From assembly GCA_012934845.2 (NCBI GenBank), contig WNNJ02001500.1:99985-163984 (forward strand): a stretch of 64,000 nt of DNA, given 5' to 3'. Under the pieces are notes generated by a model, which worked only from the letters and a program-made list of their open reading frames with translations, was not told the DNA's origin and did no database searches. The stretch is from Pomphorhynchus laevis (Eukaryota > Acanthocephala > Palaeacanthocephala > Echinorhynchida > Pomphorhynchidae). The position numbers and the translations under genes are program-made. Shown piece after piece: positions 1-10,784 of the stretch; within the stretch, counting starts at the first letter, position 1, and every line of letters begins with the position of its first letter.

Positions 1-470
1 GCACAAACTCGCTCGCTTGGCACTTGAAATAGACAGACCGAACACAAGTCGTTTCTTGAAATATGCTTCACTAAAAAGAGTATCAAATTGATTAACATCT
101 CGTCCACTTGATGATGACAAACTTCATTTGACTACAACGGAATTTCGTGATGCAATGATTGAGGTACGACTGGAACTCATCTAAGATAGCCAAGAAATGT
201 ATATGCGGGAAAGATTTAAATACTTTTCATGCATTGTCATACAAGACAGATGGTTTATTAACCATACGTCACAAATTCGCGATCTTGTATCAACGGTACT
301 CACATATGTGTGTTCTGGGGTCGCCACTGTGTCAAGTCTATCTGGCGGTTCTGATACAATAAGTTTTGACAATGATACGACAACTCGAAGACCAGACGCG
401 TGTAGTGGTATTGTGTGCGGTGGTAGACTAGAGCGTACGCGTTTTTGATCTATTTGAGAGTAGCCACTGT
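1..470 (+). pseudogene. C-terminal fragment of REL-endonuclease LINE (copy 0)
   Basis: This is a broken end of the same retroelement family found at 894-3,760 and 9,240-12,575. Frames around 105-165 read RPLDDDKLHLTTTEFRDAM, matching the segment just before the zinc-binding region in the other copies. The frame at 159-362 then reads CICGKDLNTFH followed by ALSYK, where the other copies have C-x-C-x7-H-x3-C; the last Cys has become Tyr here. A third frame near 380-450 carries a RPD-type motif, comparable to the first acidic position of the REL nuclease core. Several frameshifts separate these pieces, so it is dead. The element continues off the left edge. The family assignment rests on similarity to the other copies in this window and on the known CCHC plus RPD...D signature of REL nucleases in R2/NeSL-like retrotransposons. 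Confidence 0.6.
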
Positions 471-744
471 TGTATTAAATAATAATACTTGAAAAAATTT
501 CTTTTATATTTCATCAAATATGTGATATTTTATAAGGTTTTATCTTAGATGTATTTAAGCGTTTCCTATTAGTCAGCTTACAAAAGTAAGCATTTGAGTC
601 ATTGTATAACGAATTGTAAATTTTATTTTTATTGTTATTATTATAACACCTTATTGTTATATTATAACACATTTTTTATTAAAAAAATAATAATATTGTC
701 GAAATAAAAAAATTATAACACCCTACTGTAACCTTAAACACACA
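471..744. other. AT-rich spacer
   Basis: Very A/T-rich, with short direct repeats around TTATTATAACACCTTATTG. I see no coding frame, RNA gene or transposon terminus. Confidence 0.5.
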
Positions 745-858
745 ATACAATACACTTGGATTACAATACACTTGGATTTCAATACACTTGGATTACAATA
801 CACTTGGATTACAATACACTTGGATTACAATACACTTGGATTACAATACACTTGGATT
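745..858 (+). repeat. 16-bp tandem array upstream of a retroelement ORF
   Basis: About seven copies of a 16-bp unit, CACTTGGATTACAATA, run in tandem with one or two substituted units (GGATTTC in place of GGATTAC). The array ends about 36 bp before the ATG at 894 that opens the Cys-rich ORF of the adjacent retroelement. A 5'-leader repeat array is a known promoter layout in some LINEs; that role here is inference from position only. Confidence 0.85.
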
Positions 859-893
859 TCATACAATCATTAGACAAAATAACCAGTATATAA

Positions 894-1379
894 ATGACTA
901 GGAGAATGCCGAATGGTATTCCCTCATCCAGCGTCAAATGCTGCAACTGCAACACATTGGCAGCTAAATGCATACGATGCAAGTGCGCTAAAGCTGAAAA
1001 GTCATGCTTTAATTGTTCAGCCCCTAATTGCTCACGCAAATCAGCGCTAGACTCGAATCAATCACCCATCGTGACAAACGAGCTGCCAATTCCTCCGCAA
1101 CTGATAGCCAACAATATAGACCTTAACGATGACATGCCAGCGACTATCGTAGATGAAATCAGAACTAGTCCGTTACACCACGAAAACCAAACAGTGACAC
1201 CGATGAACATTGACGAAATATACCCTGTGGTCATCCAATGGCGACCAAATCTATTTACCCTTCCCAAATGCAACGCCAGTCATACGTTTGTAGCAGCACT
1301 CGCCGATTTATACGTAAAGGCATCAATTGAAGAAATTCACGATCCGTCCTTCTTAAAAAAGGCCACGGTGATCTCTTAA
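894..1379 (+). CDS. Cys-rich N-terminal domain of REL-endonuclease LINE (copy 1)
   Basis: This 161-codon frame has a dense cysteine cluster near its start (residues about 16-50: CCNC, then KC, CKC, SC and NC at short spacings). The rest is an acidic, otherwise unremarkable stretch. A similar but not identical Cys cluster occurs at 33,640-33,870. In retroelements such clusters usually bind zinc and nucleic acid, so a template or target binding role is likely but inferred. The ATG at 894 follows the 16-bp repeat array and is the first Met before the cluster. The frame stops at 1,379, but recognisable coding continues in other frames downstream, so this is the 5' part of a damaged polyprotein and not a separate gene. 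Confidence 0.5.
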   Translation: MTRRMPNGIPSSSVKCCNCNTLAAKCIRCKCAKAEKSCFNCSAPNCSRKSALDSNQSPIVTNELPIPPQLIANNIDLNDDMPATIVDEIRTSPLHHENQTVTPMNIDEIYPVVIQWRPNLFTLPKCNASHTFVAALADLYVKASIEEIHDPSFLKKATVIS

Positions 1380-3780
1380 TGCGTACTGCAACGAGTCCCT
1401 ACTACAAAGGTGTCTCTCATTCGCAAAACTATAGAGAGACGTCTAGCTTTATGGGAGAAAAAGAAGTACGACGCATTGTTCCATGAAGCGAAACACTTTA
1501 AGTTGGGACTAACTCATTACGTTCCCCTCGAGAAAACTGATTGAATAAGTCGTTATTGTAAAATTTTGACTGCAGGGAAAGTGGCCGCTTCCACATCAGT
1601 ACTAGACGATAAGTCATCATCCACAGTCCTGAGCCCAGACAAAAATGCGCACGGTAGATCAGTAAAATCATGGCTACACAATATCCATCTCTTCGCAAAA
1701 GTTCCACCACCAGAAATATTGTTATCGTCACAATTTCCTGGTTCAATAATGCATCACGCAAGCAGATTTTATGTTTTGGACGAAACTTGTATCATCTCCG
1801 CATGTGAACGAACTAAAGGTAGTGCAGGGCCCTCTGGACTTGTTCAACATTTTGGCAGAACATACTTACACGTTTTGGTTCACAGTCTCAAACTTTAGCA
1901 AAAGCTCTCACTCGCTTCGCGATTCGCATTGCTACCGAATCTGTACCAGCCAAAACGTTAGAAGCATTCACGTGTTGCCGTCTCATAGCCCTCAAAATGA
2001 AAGTGGGGGAATACGCCCAATCGGGGGTGTGCGACACTGCAAGAAGAATAATTAGTAAAGCGATTCTTATGTTTGTTCGCGACGACATTCAAGACGTCAC
2101 GGGAACAGTTCAAACAGCTACAGGGCAAAAGTGTGGGGCCGAATACGCGGTACACTCACTCCGAAAAACATATAACGCAAATCAAAAGGCCGCCTTCTCA
2201 CAATAGATGCAACAAACGCCTTCAATTCCGTAAACAGACAAGTCGCCCTCCACAACCTTGACCTTGTATGCCCGTTACTGTCATGCGTTATGCATAACCT
2301 ATATCAAGAGCCTACAACGCTCACTCTTGGTTTAGACTGCTTACTATCAGAAGAGGGATTTACCCAAGGCGACACTAGTAACAGAAGGACCAAAGTACGG
2401 TTACGTTGTCAATGCAGTGAAATCACAACTCTTATCTCACCATCCTCGGAGCATTGAGCAGCTCCCAACGACTGACATCAAGATTAGATGTGATGACATA
2501 CGTATTCTTGGATCCGCGGTAAGTTCCGTCGACTACGAAGCAGTTAATGTCGAGCAATATGTAGTTACTTTGCAAAATCTAATTAAACGTTTTGTCGACG
2601 TGGCGAAAATCGACCCACAAGTTGCATACTCGGGCTTGACACATGCAATACAAGCAAAATGGACCTATATCACACGGACTATCCAGTGTTACGAGGCGTA
2701 CCTAAGAACTTAAGGAGTGTTTTTCTCAATGAAATTACTTGATGGTCGATTGAAAATGGATAGAAAACGATACTGATGTCTCATCTAAAAATGGGCGGGT
2801 TGAGAATATTTGATACGGCACTAATTGCTCAAACAGACTACGAATCCTCAAAGACAATCAGTGCCACATAGGACTTCGATTTAATCGGATAAGCATTGAG
2901 AAACTTACAATCAAAAACGATCGATCAAATTACGGCGCGACGTAAAAACATTCATCATATAGGCTGTCAGAGGCACTTTACCTTATGGACACCGTTGTTC
3001 TGACACCTGTCAATCATGCTCAGAGAGACGGAGCATCTTCATGGCTCAGCGCTATCCCACTGAAAAACGAACCCTTTTGTATGTCATCAAGGGAGTTCAC
3101 ATATGCCATTTCCGCTCGCTATGGGCAAACCCCAAGTGACTTGATCGACAAATCATGCTCTTGTGGTGAACAAAATTACTGTGAGCCACGCACTCTCATG
3201 CAGATTGGGAGGATTACCGTCAATCAGACACGACTCCGTCCGATATGAAATTTAAAAAGAAATATCCACCATTTACCGTGATGTAGTAATAGAACCAAAC
3301 CTACTACCGGTCCCTGACACCCTAAAATTTGTCGCAACATTAACAAGTCGAGCTGCCGGGGCAAGGCTGGACATATCTTTTTTGGGTATGGGGAACGAGC
3401 GATTAAAGCAGACGTTCTTTGACGTCAACGTGTTTAACATCTTTGCTCAGTCGTTTGTCAACCGATCAGTGGACGCATCCTTCCAGCACAATGAATCACG
3501 CAAACACGCCAAATATTCAGAAAGAATTAAAGCGATCGATCGCAGCAGGTTCATTCCGCTAATTTTCTCCTCTTCTGGTTGCATTACGAAAGATACAGGC
3601 ACCTTGTTCAGACGAATCGCATCAGTTCGCACACAACGAGGTATTACGAAATATGCGCATGTCATCACAAACATCAAACGCCGCGTTTCCTTTGAAATTG
3701 CTCGAACAGCATATGCCTGCCTTCAAAGTCCAAGAGGAAACAGAGAAGGCAGCACATAAGATAGTGAACGCCTTGTTTTA
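1380..3780 (+). pseudogene. RT and REL-endonuclease region of LINE copy 1, broken
   Basis: The frame at 1,997-2,206 carries the finger/palm entry of the RT (ARRIISKAILMFVRDDIQ, then TGQKCGAEYAVHSLRK). The region 2,200-2,270 reads DATNAF-like motif A in shifted frames, and 2,350-2,375 reads EEGFTQGD (motif B). The next recognisable block, 2,385-2,710, starts directly at the thumb-side GPKYGYVVNAVKSQ, so the segment that should hold the catalytic A/DD box has been lost by deletion. The REL part follows at 2,985-3,248 (GASSWLS, then CSCGEQ with the downstream His/Cys disrupted) and 3,382-3,759 (FFDVNVFNIFAQS, KHAKYSERI, PLIFSSSG). At least five frameshifts are visible. The element ends near 3,780, where A/T-rich DNA begins. 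It cannot encode an active polymerase. Confidence 0.7.
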
Positions 3781-4172
3781 AAAATCAACTACAACTTTGA
3801 CAGTGAAAGTTATGTATGGACCATTTGCAGGAACCCCCTTGTAAATTATTATAATAACACAAAATTATAAAAAATATAACACCCTTATATTTTTAATAAA
3901 TATAATAGTGTAATATTTTTAATAAATATTCAAAGATTTTATTACATTTTAACATAAACTATAGTTTCGTGAATTGCAGAAACGCGAACCTTTTCTTGTA
4001 TAGAGATAAAAAATAAATATTTGCACCATTTACAGGCCCATTTGCGGGAATCATTTCTTGTATAGAGATTAAAAAATAAATATTAAAAATTATTTAGACC
4101 CTTTTGATAGCATTTTCCTCTTAATTCACCATCTTTATAAATTCCAGATTATGATCATTTATTTTATCAAAA
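3781..4172. other. AT-rich spacer with short internal duplication
   Basis: The stretch TTTCTTGTATAGAGAT plus following A-rich sequence occurs twice, at about 3,990 and 4,050. A short motif close to CCATTTGCGGGAA appears at about 3,820 and 4,037, and again at 17,773. No gene is seen. Confidence 0.5.
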
Positions 4173-4634
4173 TTAAGACTTTTGCAATTGCATTGTTTTT
4201 ATAATGTTTCTAATTTCATCGTTATATTTCGCTTCAAATTCTTTATTATAATTACAAAGTTTTCGTCCTAATGGCGGTAACACTTTATACCTTATTTTAG
4301 GAATATATTTACTTAAATCTGACCCTATTATTTCTTTACTTTTAGAATTATTTAAAAGTCTACCTATATTTATATTGTCTATACATTTATTAATGAAGTT
4401 TAGGGTTAGTGCATATTTTTTATTGTTATTATTAACATTTATTGTCCGATTATAGTATTTTATATTACAATAACTGTCTGTTATACAACTTAACTGGTCA
4501 TAATCGTTAATTAATTTTTGATTTATTGAACAAATGATATCTTTAGAAAAACTTCTCATATTTACATAAAGATCTTTTAGCTTATTATCTCTTAAAAGTT
4601 CTTTTAATATTTCTAATTGTTCACTTATATACAT
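4173..4634 (-). CDS. Pre-RT segment of a Penelope-like element
   Basis: This 153-aa frame lies directly downstream, in the same orientation, of the GIY-YIG nuclease frame at 4,655-5,050. It is Lys/Asn-rich, with a recognisable run of NFINKCIDNINIGRLLN, then YKVLPPLGRKLCNYNKE near residues 75-135. From memory of the family, PLE proteins with permuted domains have a segment of this form (a F-x-NK-x-D block, then Y...NYN) just before the reverse transcriptase. The frame stops at 4,173 without reaching RT motifs, so the element is truncated. The RT of a comparable element lies at 24,406-27,793. Confidence is moderate because the motif match was made by eye. Confidence 0.45.
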   Translation of the reverse strand: MYISEQLEILKELLRDNKLKDLYVNMRSFSKDIICSINQKLINDYDQLSCITDSYCNIKYYNRTINVNNNNKKYALTLNFINKCIDNINIGRLLNNSKSKEIIGSDLSKYIPKIRYKVLPPLGRKLCNYNKEFEAKYNDEIRNIIKTMQLQKS

Positions 4635-4654
4635 ATCTTTTTAAATATCTTTAA

Positions 4655-5190
4655 CTATACTTTCTTATTCCTTTTATCACCATGACTTCTTGGTTTGCGT
4701 TTAACCGGATTATTATAATATAGTTGTTTATTATGTATTATACTACTTCTGCCAATTCCTTGTACCACGTCATTCAATCCTAATGGGTACATGGAATTAA
4801 GCGTTTTAATCCAAAAATCTTCTTTTTCTAATAGTTTTTGATTTAATATTGAAATGTTTTCTTCGATAATATGTTCTAAAATAAATAATTTACAGTTTTT
4901 AATATCATGTCCTATTAATCTCATATGTTTATGAAATATAGTTTGACTATTATGCTGTATATTATATATGTGTTGCCTAAACCTAGTTTTTAACATTTGA
5001 TATGTTTTTCCTATATATTGCAATCCACATGTACATTGTATTAGATACACTACACCTGCGGTATTGCAGTTACAATTATTATAAATATTTAATGAAAAAC
5101 ATTTGTTTGTTCTATTACTTACAAAGCAATTATTATTTGAAACATCAAACTTTATTTTTTTTCTGTTACATTTATAAGATCTAAATTAAT
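4655..5190 (-). CDS. GIY-YIG endonuclease domain of a Penelope-like element
   Basis: GIY-YIG nucleases of PLEs nick target DNA to prime reverse transcription. The core is clear: VVYLIQCTCG (GIY strand), QYIGKT (YIG strand), then LKTRFRQH with the conserved Arg, followed by HMRLIGH and LEHIIEEN with candidate catalytic Glu residues. The Met-initiated frame spans 4,655-5,050, but the frame is open up to about 5,190 and includes a Cys-rich lead (CFVSNRTNKC, NNCNCN), so the true domain starts upstream of that Met. A zinc-binding CxC just before the GIY strand is typical of PLE nucleases. The following frame at 4,173-4,634 looks like the segment preceding an RT, so the nuclease may be N-terminal here and not C-terminal. 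No RT is attached, so this is a partial copy. Confidence 0.75.
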
Positions 5191-5330
5191 AAGTTATTAA
5201 AAAACGTGGGCTTTCTATGTTTCCGATCTTACGTGTTTTCAATCAATTAACTATAAAATATCATAAATTTAAAATATCATATGATAAAAATTATTTAAAA
5301 TATAGGATAAAAATATATTTTAAATTTTTT

Positions 5331-5422
5331 TTTAAAATATCATAAATTATTAATAACTATAACTAAAAAAATTAATGGAAATTAATTTAGTTATAGTTAT
5401 TAATAATTTATGATATTTTAAA
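5331..5422. repeat. Perfect AT-rich foldback hairpin
   Basis: An arm of about 35 bp (ATATCATAAATTATTAATAA and flanks, 5,331-5,367) is repeated as its exact reverse complement at about 5,386-5,422, separated by roughly 18 bp. It lies in the A/T-rich gap between the PLE fragment and the EF-hand gene. It could be a tiny foldback transposon, a 3'-end structure or chance in A/T-rich DNA; the arm length argues against chance. Confidence 0.8.
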
Positions 5423-5566
5423 ATATTTTTTTTTCGTTTATAGGAAAAAATTAGATATTTCGACTGTTACGGTTGATATCAACGAATTATCATAAAATCA
5501 CAAACAAAACGAATGCGAAAAATGTATTGGTTTTTAAATTATATACATACAATGGAAAATAACATT

Positions 5567-6238
5567 TTATTTATTTGATATCGGTTCATCACGTCGTTCA
5601 CAGAACAACAAATGTAAGCGTAGATCTATAAAACTTTCGGATATCGACACTTCTCTAAGAAATTCATCTTTATAAATGTTTTGTTCTTTATGCAAATCCA
5701 TATTCTTAACGACGGTCATGGTACTCCACTTGGCTCGTTTGCTATTTAAATACAGTCCATTTGCCGCATATAAAAATTTAATAACTTTTGGTAGACAATG
5801 CAATTCTAGAACGTCGTCCCCATTTTCGTCATACAGTTCAAAAATCATCTCAGCCATGTTTGAATACGTTTTCGCTCTCATTATTAAGAAAAACATAAAG
5901 AACTTTTTAAAATTGATATACGATCGATTTTTTTCTTTGAGTTCTTTAAATAAATACTTCATCGTATGCCGTTGATTATAAAAATAGTTGCTTTGATTAT
6001 TACCAATAAAGCAATCTTTATAATATTGCTTAAAGGCTGACCAAAAAAGAAAATTGTTGTTCGCATATTTGTTGTAAACGGCAAGCTGACTTTCCACTGT
6101 ACTTATATCAACATCATTTTGTACAGCAATCAGTCTTTTATCTGTATGGCTTGTTGATCTTCTATCACTCCGACTGTCTTGACTCCTCAGAAAACACTGT
6201 CTGCATTGACCCATCGGGTCATCACGCAATACCAACAA
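5567..6238 (-). CDS. EF-hand calcium-binding protein, neuronal calcium sensor/calcineurin-B-like
   Basis: This intact single-exon frame of 223 aa resembles the four-EF-hand sensors of the calmodulin superfamily. Residues 137-148 form an EF loop (DENGDDVLELHC) after the helix MIFELY; D137, N139, D141 and E145 are in liganding positions, but position 12 is Cys instead of Glu. Residues 181-192 (DLHKEQNIYKDE) form another loop, with D181, H183, E185, N187 and E192, followed by FLRE as in the last hand of recoverin-type proteins. The N-terminal half is more divergent and no clear hand is visible there. A second Met at residue 9 (codon at 6,214) begins MGQCRQC, a plausible lipid-anchored start, and may be the real N-terminus. 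The gene stands alone among transposons and keeps an open frame, so it is probably expressed. The exact family is uncertain. Confidence 0.6.
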   Translation of the reverse strand: MLVLRDDPMGQCRQCFLRSQDSRSDRRSTSHTDKRLIAVQNDVDISTVESQLAVYNKYANNNFLFWSAFKQYYKDCFIGNNQSNYFYNQRHTMKYLFKELKEKNRSYINFKKFFMFFLIMRAKTYSNMAEMIFELYDENGDDVLELHCLPKVIKFLYAANGLYLNSKRAKWSTMTVVKNMDLHKEQNIYKDEFLREVSISESFIDLRLHLLFCERRDEPISNK

Positions 6239-7486
6239 ATATTGACCTTAATATAGATCCGATTTCTTTCCTGTGTAATCAGTTGCTTGTCGATAAATTG
6301 TCGATAAAAGTCAGAAAATCATTACTGAATAGCGATAAGATAAAATATTATAAGTTTAAGACACCGGGGTAAGTTAACGCAAACGTAACTTAATCCTCTA
6401 TTAATTCTCCGTTTTTGTTAATCAAACACAAGCACATAAAAATGACCCTTAAGGTAAACCTCCTTAAATTTCGTGTCACGATGCTCATTTACGTTGCAGA
6501 TGCTCAAAAATTATATGTGTAGAGTGTAATTAAATAACAGTCGTTTTGATTACTACAAATATTATTACAGAAAACGATGAATACAACGTGATCGTTAGAC
6601 GAAATTAGTTAGAAAAAACGTAAAGTGGTTACTGGAAAATTAAAAAAAAGTATATGTGTCTATAAGAATTAGTATAATATTTTTCTGCTTAAATATAACT
6701 ATAAAATCATACACTTACAATAAAATAATTTAAAATACATAATTTTCGTAATTATAAAAATTAAAAATGTTAGAAAATTTTTATATTTTTGTTATATTGC
6801 ACGTAAATACATTTATTTTTGGTCACTGCATTTATTTAGAGAATTACCGGAATGTCTAAAAGTAAAAATATTTTTTCTAAGTTCAGTTTCTTAGCAATAA
6901 ATATGGATTGAAATCAATTGTAGGCAGCTTTGAATCCTGGGCGGCAGTGTCAAGAAATTTTTCCGATATGTTTTTACTATATCCACGGATCCTGTATGTA
7001 GACGGATTAGGCCATTTTTAATCGGTTATAATCTAGTTTTAAAAGCTTTATTGCTTCTTCACGAGTAAAACCTTTTTGATGGATTATCTTGTTTAGATCT
7101 ACCCTATTATCTGCTTGCATTAAAGGGTTGTTCATTTGCTCGTCAAGTTACGAGCCTTCAGTGCTCCAAATTATGCAAGGCTTCGAAGAATGTAGTGCAC
7201 ATCAATAGAGAATTTTAGAGAATATATCGAGTTTAATGACTAAACCAACTTTTAGAAAATGCGAAAATAAACCATGGAAGCTCTCCGATAATGAGAATCA
7301 TCTAAATTCTCGCATTTCTCTCTTTAAGTAATTTTCATATTTTCCTCGTTACGTTACGATCCAGATTTTGTGGATTTGTCATCAATCCAAATAAATTCAC
7401 TTATATCGTTAAATAGTCTTAAATAGTTAAATAGACAAATTAAATAGTCTTTCTATTGTCTTGCTCATTTTTGGACGTATTTTTTA
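6239..7486. other. Intergenic region with possible coding remnants
   Basis: Mostly A/T-rich. Two short minus-strand stretches read like protein: about 7,020-7,145 (DLNKIIHQKGFTREEAIKLL) and about 6,890-7,000 (GYSKNISEKFLDTAAQDSK, ending in a stop). I cannot join them with convincing splice sites and recognise no family. They could be exons of an unidentified gene or remnants of a retroelement. Confidence 0.3.
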
Positions 7487-8494
7487 TTGTTTTTTATTAG
7501 GTGCTTTATTTCCACGTGGTTGGAGATATGGTATTGTCAAAGTACTTTATATTATAAAGGTAAAAACAATCCAGAATCAGAAAACTCCTATCGTGAAATT
7601 ACATTTCTGAATCATTGCTATAAATTTTTAACACACGTTATTGCTTTCAGATTAATTCAACATTGTCATGATTCTCTCCCAGAAGAGCAGTATAGTTTTC
7701 GACCTAATAGATCAACGACATATGCAATAAACACTGCCAAACGACCTATAATAAACACATTTCAACAACATCGATCTATTTATGTTAGTTTTATTGATTT
7801 CCAAAAAGCTTTCGATTCAGTTGATTCGTGGTATCCAACGTCCTTAATTATTCACTATCTTCATTGCTGATCGTCGTATTATTTGCGGACGATCTTGCAA
7901 TTATCTCTAAATCTATTTCCAATGACCAAGTAGCTTTACACTCGTTCTCATCGTTCTGTTTTACTAATCGTATTCGAATGAATCGTGGAAAGTCTAAGAT
8001 AATTAAATTTCGTAGAGAAGGTCGACTAAGTCGATCTGACATTATATGCTGTCAAGACGCTCCGCTCGATTTTGAATCGAAATATCTGTATCTCGGAATG
8101 TTAATCACATCTAGATGGTCTTTTTCTCAACATTTTGAACTTAAATGTGAAAAATTGTGAAGGCAACATCTGGACTGTCCGAACTAGGCAAATTATCTTT
8201 TGAGGCTGGGTTACGATATTTTTATATAATGCTGTTTCCAAGACTACAATATGGACTAGCTTGTATCTGGGTAGACTTGACTTCAGAAAACTTTTACCAG
8301 TTAGATAAGTGCCTGTCAAGATTTATAAAAAGGTTGGTAGGCGACATCCAAAAGTTTCATCCACGGTTGTTCAAGTTCTAGCAAGGCTGCCTCCTTTATC
8401 AGTTTCATTGCAGAAAGAGATGAATCTTCCTTTGACTGATGGTTTTCTTAAAAATCTAAATTTATTCTACGGCCAAGTACTTAAACTTGATTAG
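7487..8494 (+). pseudogene. LINE reverse transcriptase fragment
   Basis: The frame at 7,487-7,870 reads QYSFRPNRSTTYAINTAKR, then VSFIDFQKAFDSVD (motif A). It is followed abruptly by VVLFADDLAIISKS (motif C) in another frame from about 7,866, so the sequence between motifs A and C, including motif B, has been deleted. Thumb-like sequence continues as SKYLYLGMLITSRWSFSQHFELKCEKL, and after a further shift as LPRLQYGLACIW-type residues (8,157-8,381). There is no endonuclease domain, so the copy is 5'-truncated. The clade cannot be assigned safely; it is not the same family as the 13,940 or 17,973 LINEs. It cannot encode an active enzyme. Confidence 0.65.
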
Positions 8495-9239
8495 GATATC
8501 TATCAGACACCCTTTCTTCTTCAAACAACTTAGCATAGTCCTCTTGCAAGTAAGCGCACTGTAATTTGATGAGTATTGCTTGATGGATATTACCACAAGT
8601 TCTGTAAAAAGGAAGAATCATCTATAAACGATCATCAACTTGTGTGTGCTATTTTTGCAACACATGATCATCACTCTTACATGTATTTTTTGTGCTCATT
8701 TATCATGCTTATCTTTAAAAACAATAGATACGCTGAGGTGGGTTAGGCATATTCCGGCTGACTGTGCGTACCTTTGTCACGTAAAATCAGTTGAGTCATT
8801 CAATGAAATTTATTCATATCAAGAAATAGGAATAAAAATAATGCTCGTTTTATTGGCTTACTATGATTTTCACTGTACTGACTATATTATTTTATAATCT
8901 TAACTGTTTTTACACCAAATAGGTACATATAATTATGTAATTATTAAGAAAGTTTTGATTTGTAGGGTTAAGTATTTAGCTACAAACTTTACTGCAACAT
9001 GTGACTCACTGAATCAATTAAAATTATTGAAATTATTAAATGTTCTTTTAATCACTGATTAAAAGTTTAACATCTTACAATAATATAGCATACACACGTG
9101 GCTTTCGAATTTGAGTGAGTTGTAGGTTAAAAGATTCTTGGTTATAACTACTAACAATAAAATACATAATTTATTCGAGCAAAGCTAAAAGTATCAATTA
9201 ACTGATTACAAATTATTTATTGTTTATTATTATTTGTAA
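8495..9239. other. AT-rich spacer
   Basis: No recognisable coding frame, repeat array or RNA gene. One open frame at 8,640-8,897 has the composition of chance sequence and no motif. Confidence 0.4.
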
Positions 9240-10670
9240 CATGTATTCGGAGGATCCTATGATGATAGGATACGATATGATATTGTCTCGCGAATGGTTC
9301 ACACAGGGTGATCCTCTGTCTATGGTTGCATTCGCGGTTTCTACAATTCCTATAATATTGGGTTTGAAGGAGGCCTTTCCGTCTGTCCAACATATGTGAT
9401 ATGCAGATGATGTATCTTGCATTAGGGAGGCGGGTGTTCTTTACCAATATTTTGAAATGATATAGGACATTAGTCCGTATTATGTTTTTTACATCAATAC
9501 TCAGAAATGCCAGTTATTCTCTCGCTCTAATAATGATATAGCAAGGTCAATATTTGCGGGTAGTGAAATTCTAGTTTCACACCTAGGCGCTGAAGTTCTT
9601 GGGTGTCCAATCGGATATGACGACTATGAGCGGAAATGGGTGGAACATAAGGTTGATAAATGGAGTAAGATGGTTAGACGCCCTTCGGAAATATCCGAAA
9701 CGTGTGCTCAACAGACGTATCTAGCTTTCATCTTTGCGTTACAACATAAATGGACATGGAATTGGTCTAAAAAATGTGTTTACCTTTATTAAATGGATAC
9801 GTAGGACAAGAATTACTTGAGAAACAAATACTGGTAAATATCGGAATTCGGGGTGAAAAGAAGATTTTTAACGATTTAAAACACAGTAAGATTATTGCAG
9901 AACTGGATAATTACACAAAAAATGCCTTAATTCATGCATCAGAAAAAGGCGCATCAACCTGGTTATCTTGAAGGATTAGCGAAGATAGGCAGTATTGTCT
10001 AAATAATAATCAGTTTTATGATGGGATTGCCGCTAGATATGGATGGCAATTAAAAGACGCTCCGACAAAATGTGTTTGTGGAGAACTTAACAACGTATCG
10101 CACACACTATCTTGCAAAACAGGAGGATTTACAATTGTTCGACATAATGTGATGCGCGACATTATTGCAGGTATGCTATCTGCAACATGTAAGGCTATTG
10201 AAATTGAGCCGGTCCTACTTCCTGTTGAGTCTTCTTACAATTTTGATAGAATAACAACGTGTAAGGATATGAATGCACGCCTTGATGTTGCATGCAGTGG
10301 TTTGTACGGGGATTCGACAGAGCGGTCTTTTCTAGACATTTGCGTTTATAACGTTCATGCTCCATCGTATGCCAATCGAAGCCCTCGTAGTTTGTTTGAG
10401 TATCATCACAACAGAAAGCAGGCCAAATATTTAGAGCGAGTATCTAGGGTCGATCGTGCTTCATTTATTCCGGTTATTTTTTCATCGTCTGGCGGAATCA
10501 GTAGAGTGTCACATGCATTGCTTAAGAGAATAGCGTCAATACAGGCTTTAAGAGGGAACAATAACTACAGTGATTGTATCGCTACGTCACGTCAAAAGAT
10601 CGGGTTTGGTCTAATAAAATCAAATTCTATGTGTTTTCGATGCCGTCGTCAGAGGTCTGAAGATATATAG
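9240..10670 (+). pseudogene. REL-endonuclease LINE, copy 2 (RT palm to C-terminus)
   Basis: The reading begins inside the RT: WFTQGDPLSMVAFAVSTIP (motif B, about 9,295-9,350), then YADDVSC (motif C, about 9,398-9,420). Thumb sequence follows to about 9,770, then KGASTWLS at 9,940 and a Tyr-rich block. The frame at 10,149-10,670 holds most of the REL nuclease, and the zinc-binding CVCGELNNVSHTLSC lies just upstream at about 10,070-10,115. Within the final frame, MNARLDVACSG and FLDICVYN supply the two acidic positions and KQAKYLERV a conserved basic block. In-frame stops and shifts break the upstream half. It is clearly diverged from copy 3 next door, so the two are separate insertions and not a tandem duplication. 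Confidence 0.7.
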
Positions 10671-10784
10671 TTAGAATGTATTTATAATGATGTCAAACTT
10701 TTTGTCTAATATTTGACTATTTGATTTGTCTTGTGTTCAATGTAATTTTGTGTAATAAATATTTTCTTTCAAAAAAAATTATTA

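Noticed and set aside
745-858. CRISPR-like array
   Set aside because: Units are contiguous 16-mers with no spacers, in a eukaryotic retroelement setting.
3447-3677. Minus-strand open frame opposite the REL domain
   Set aside because: Shadow of the plus-strand nuclease, no motif of its own.
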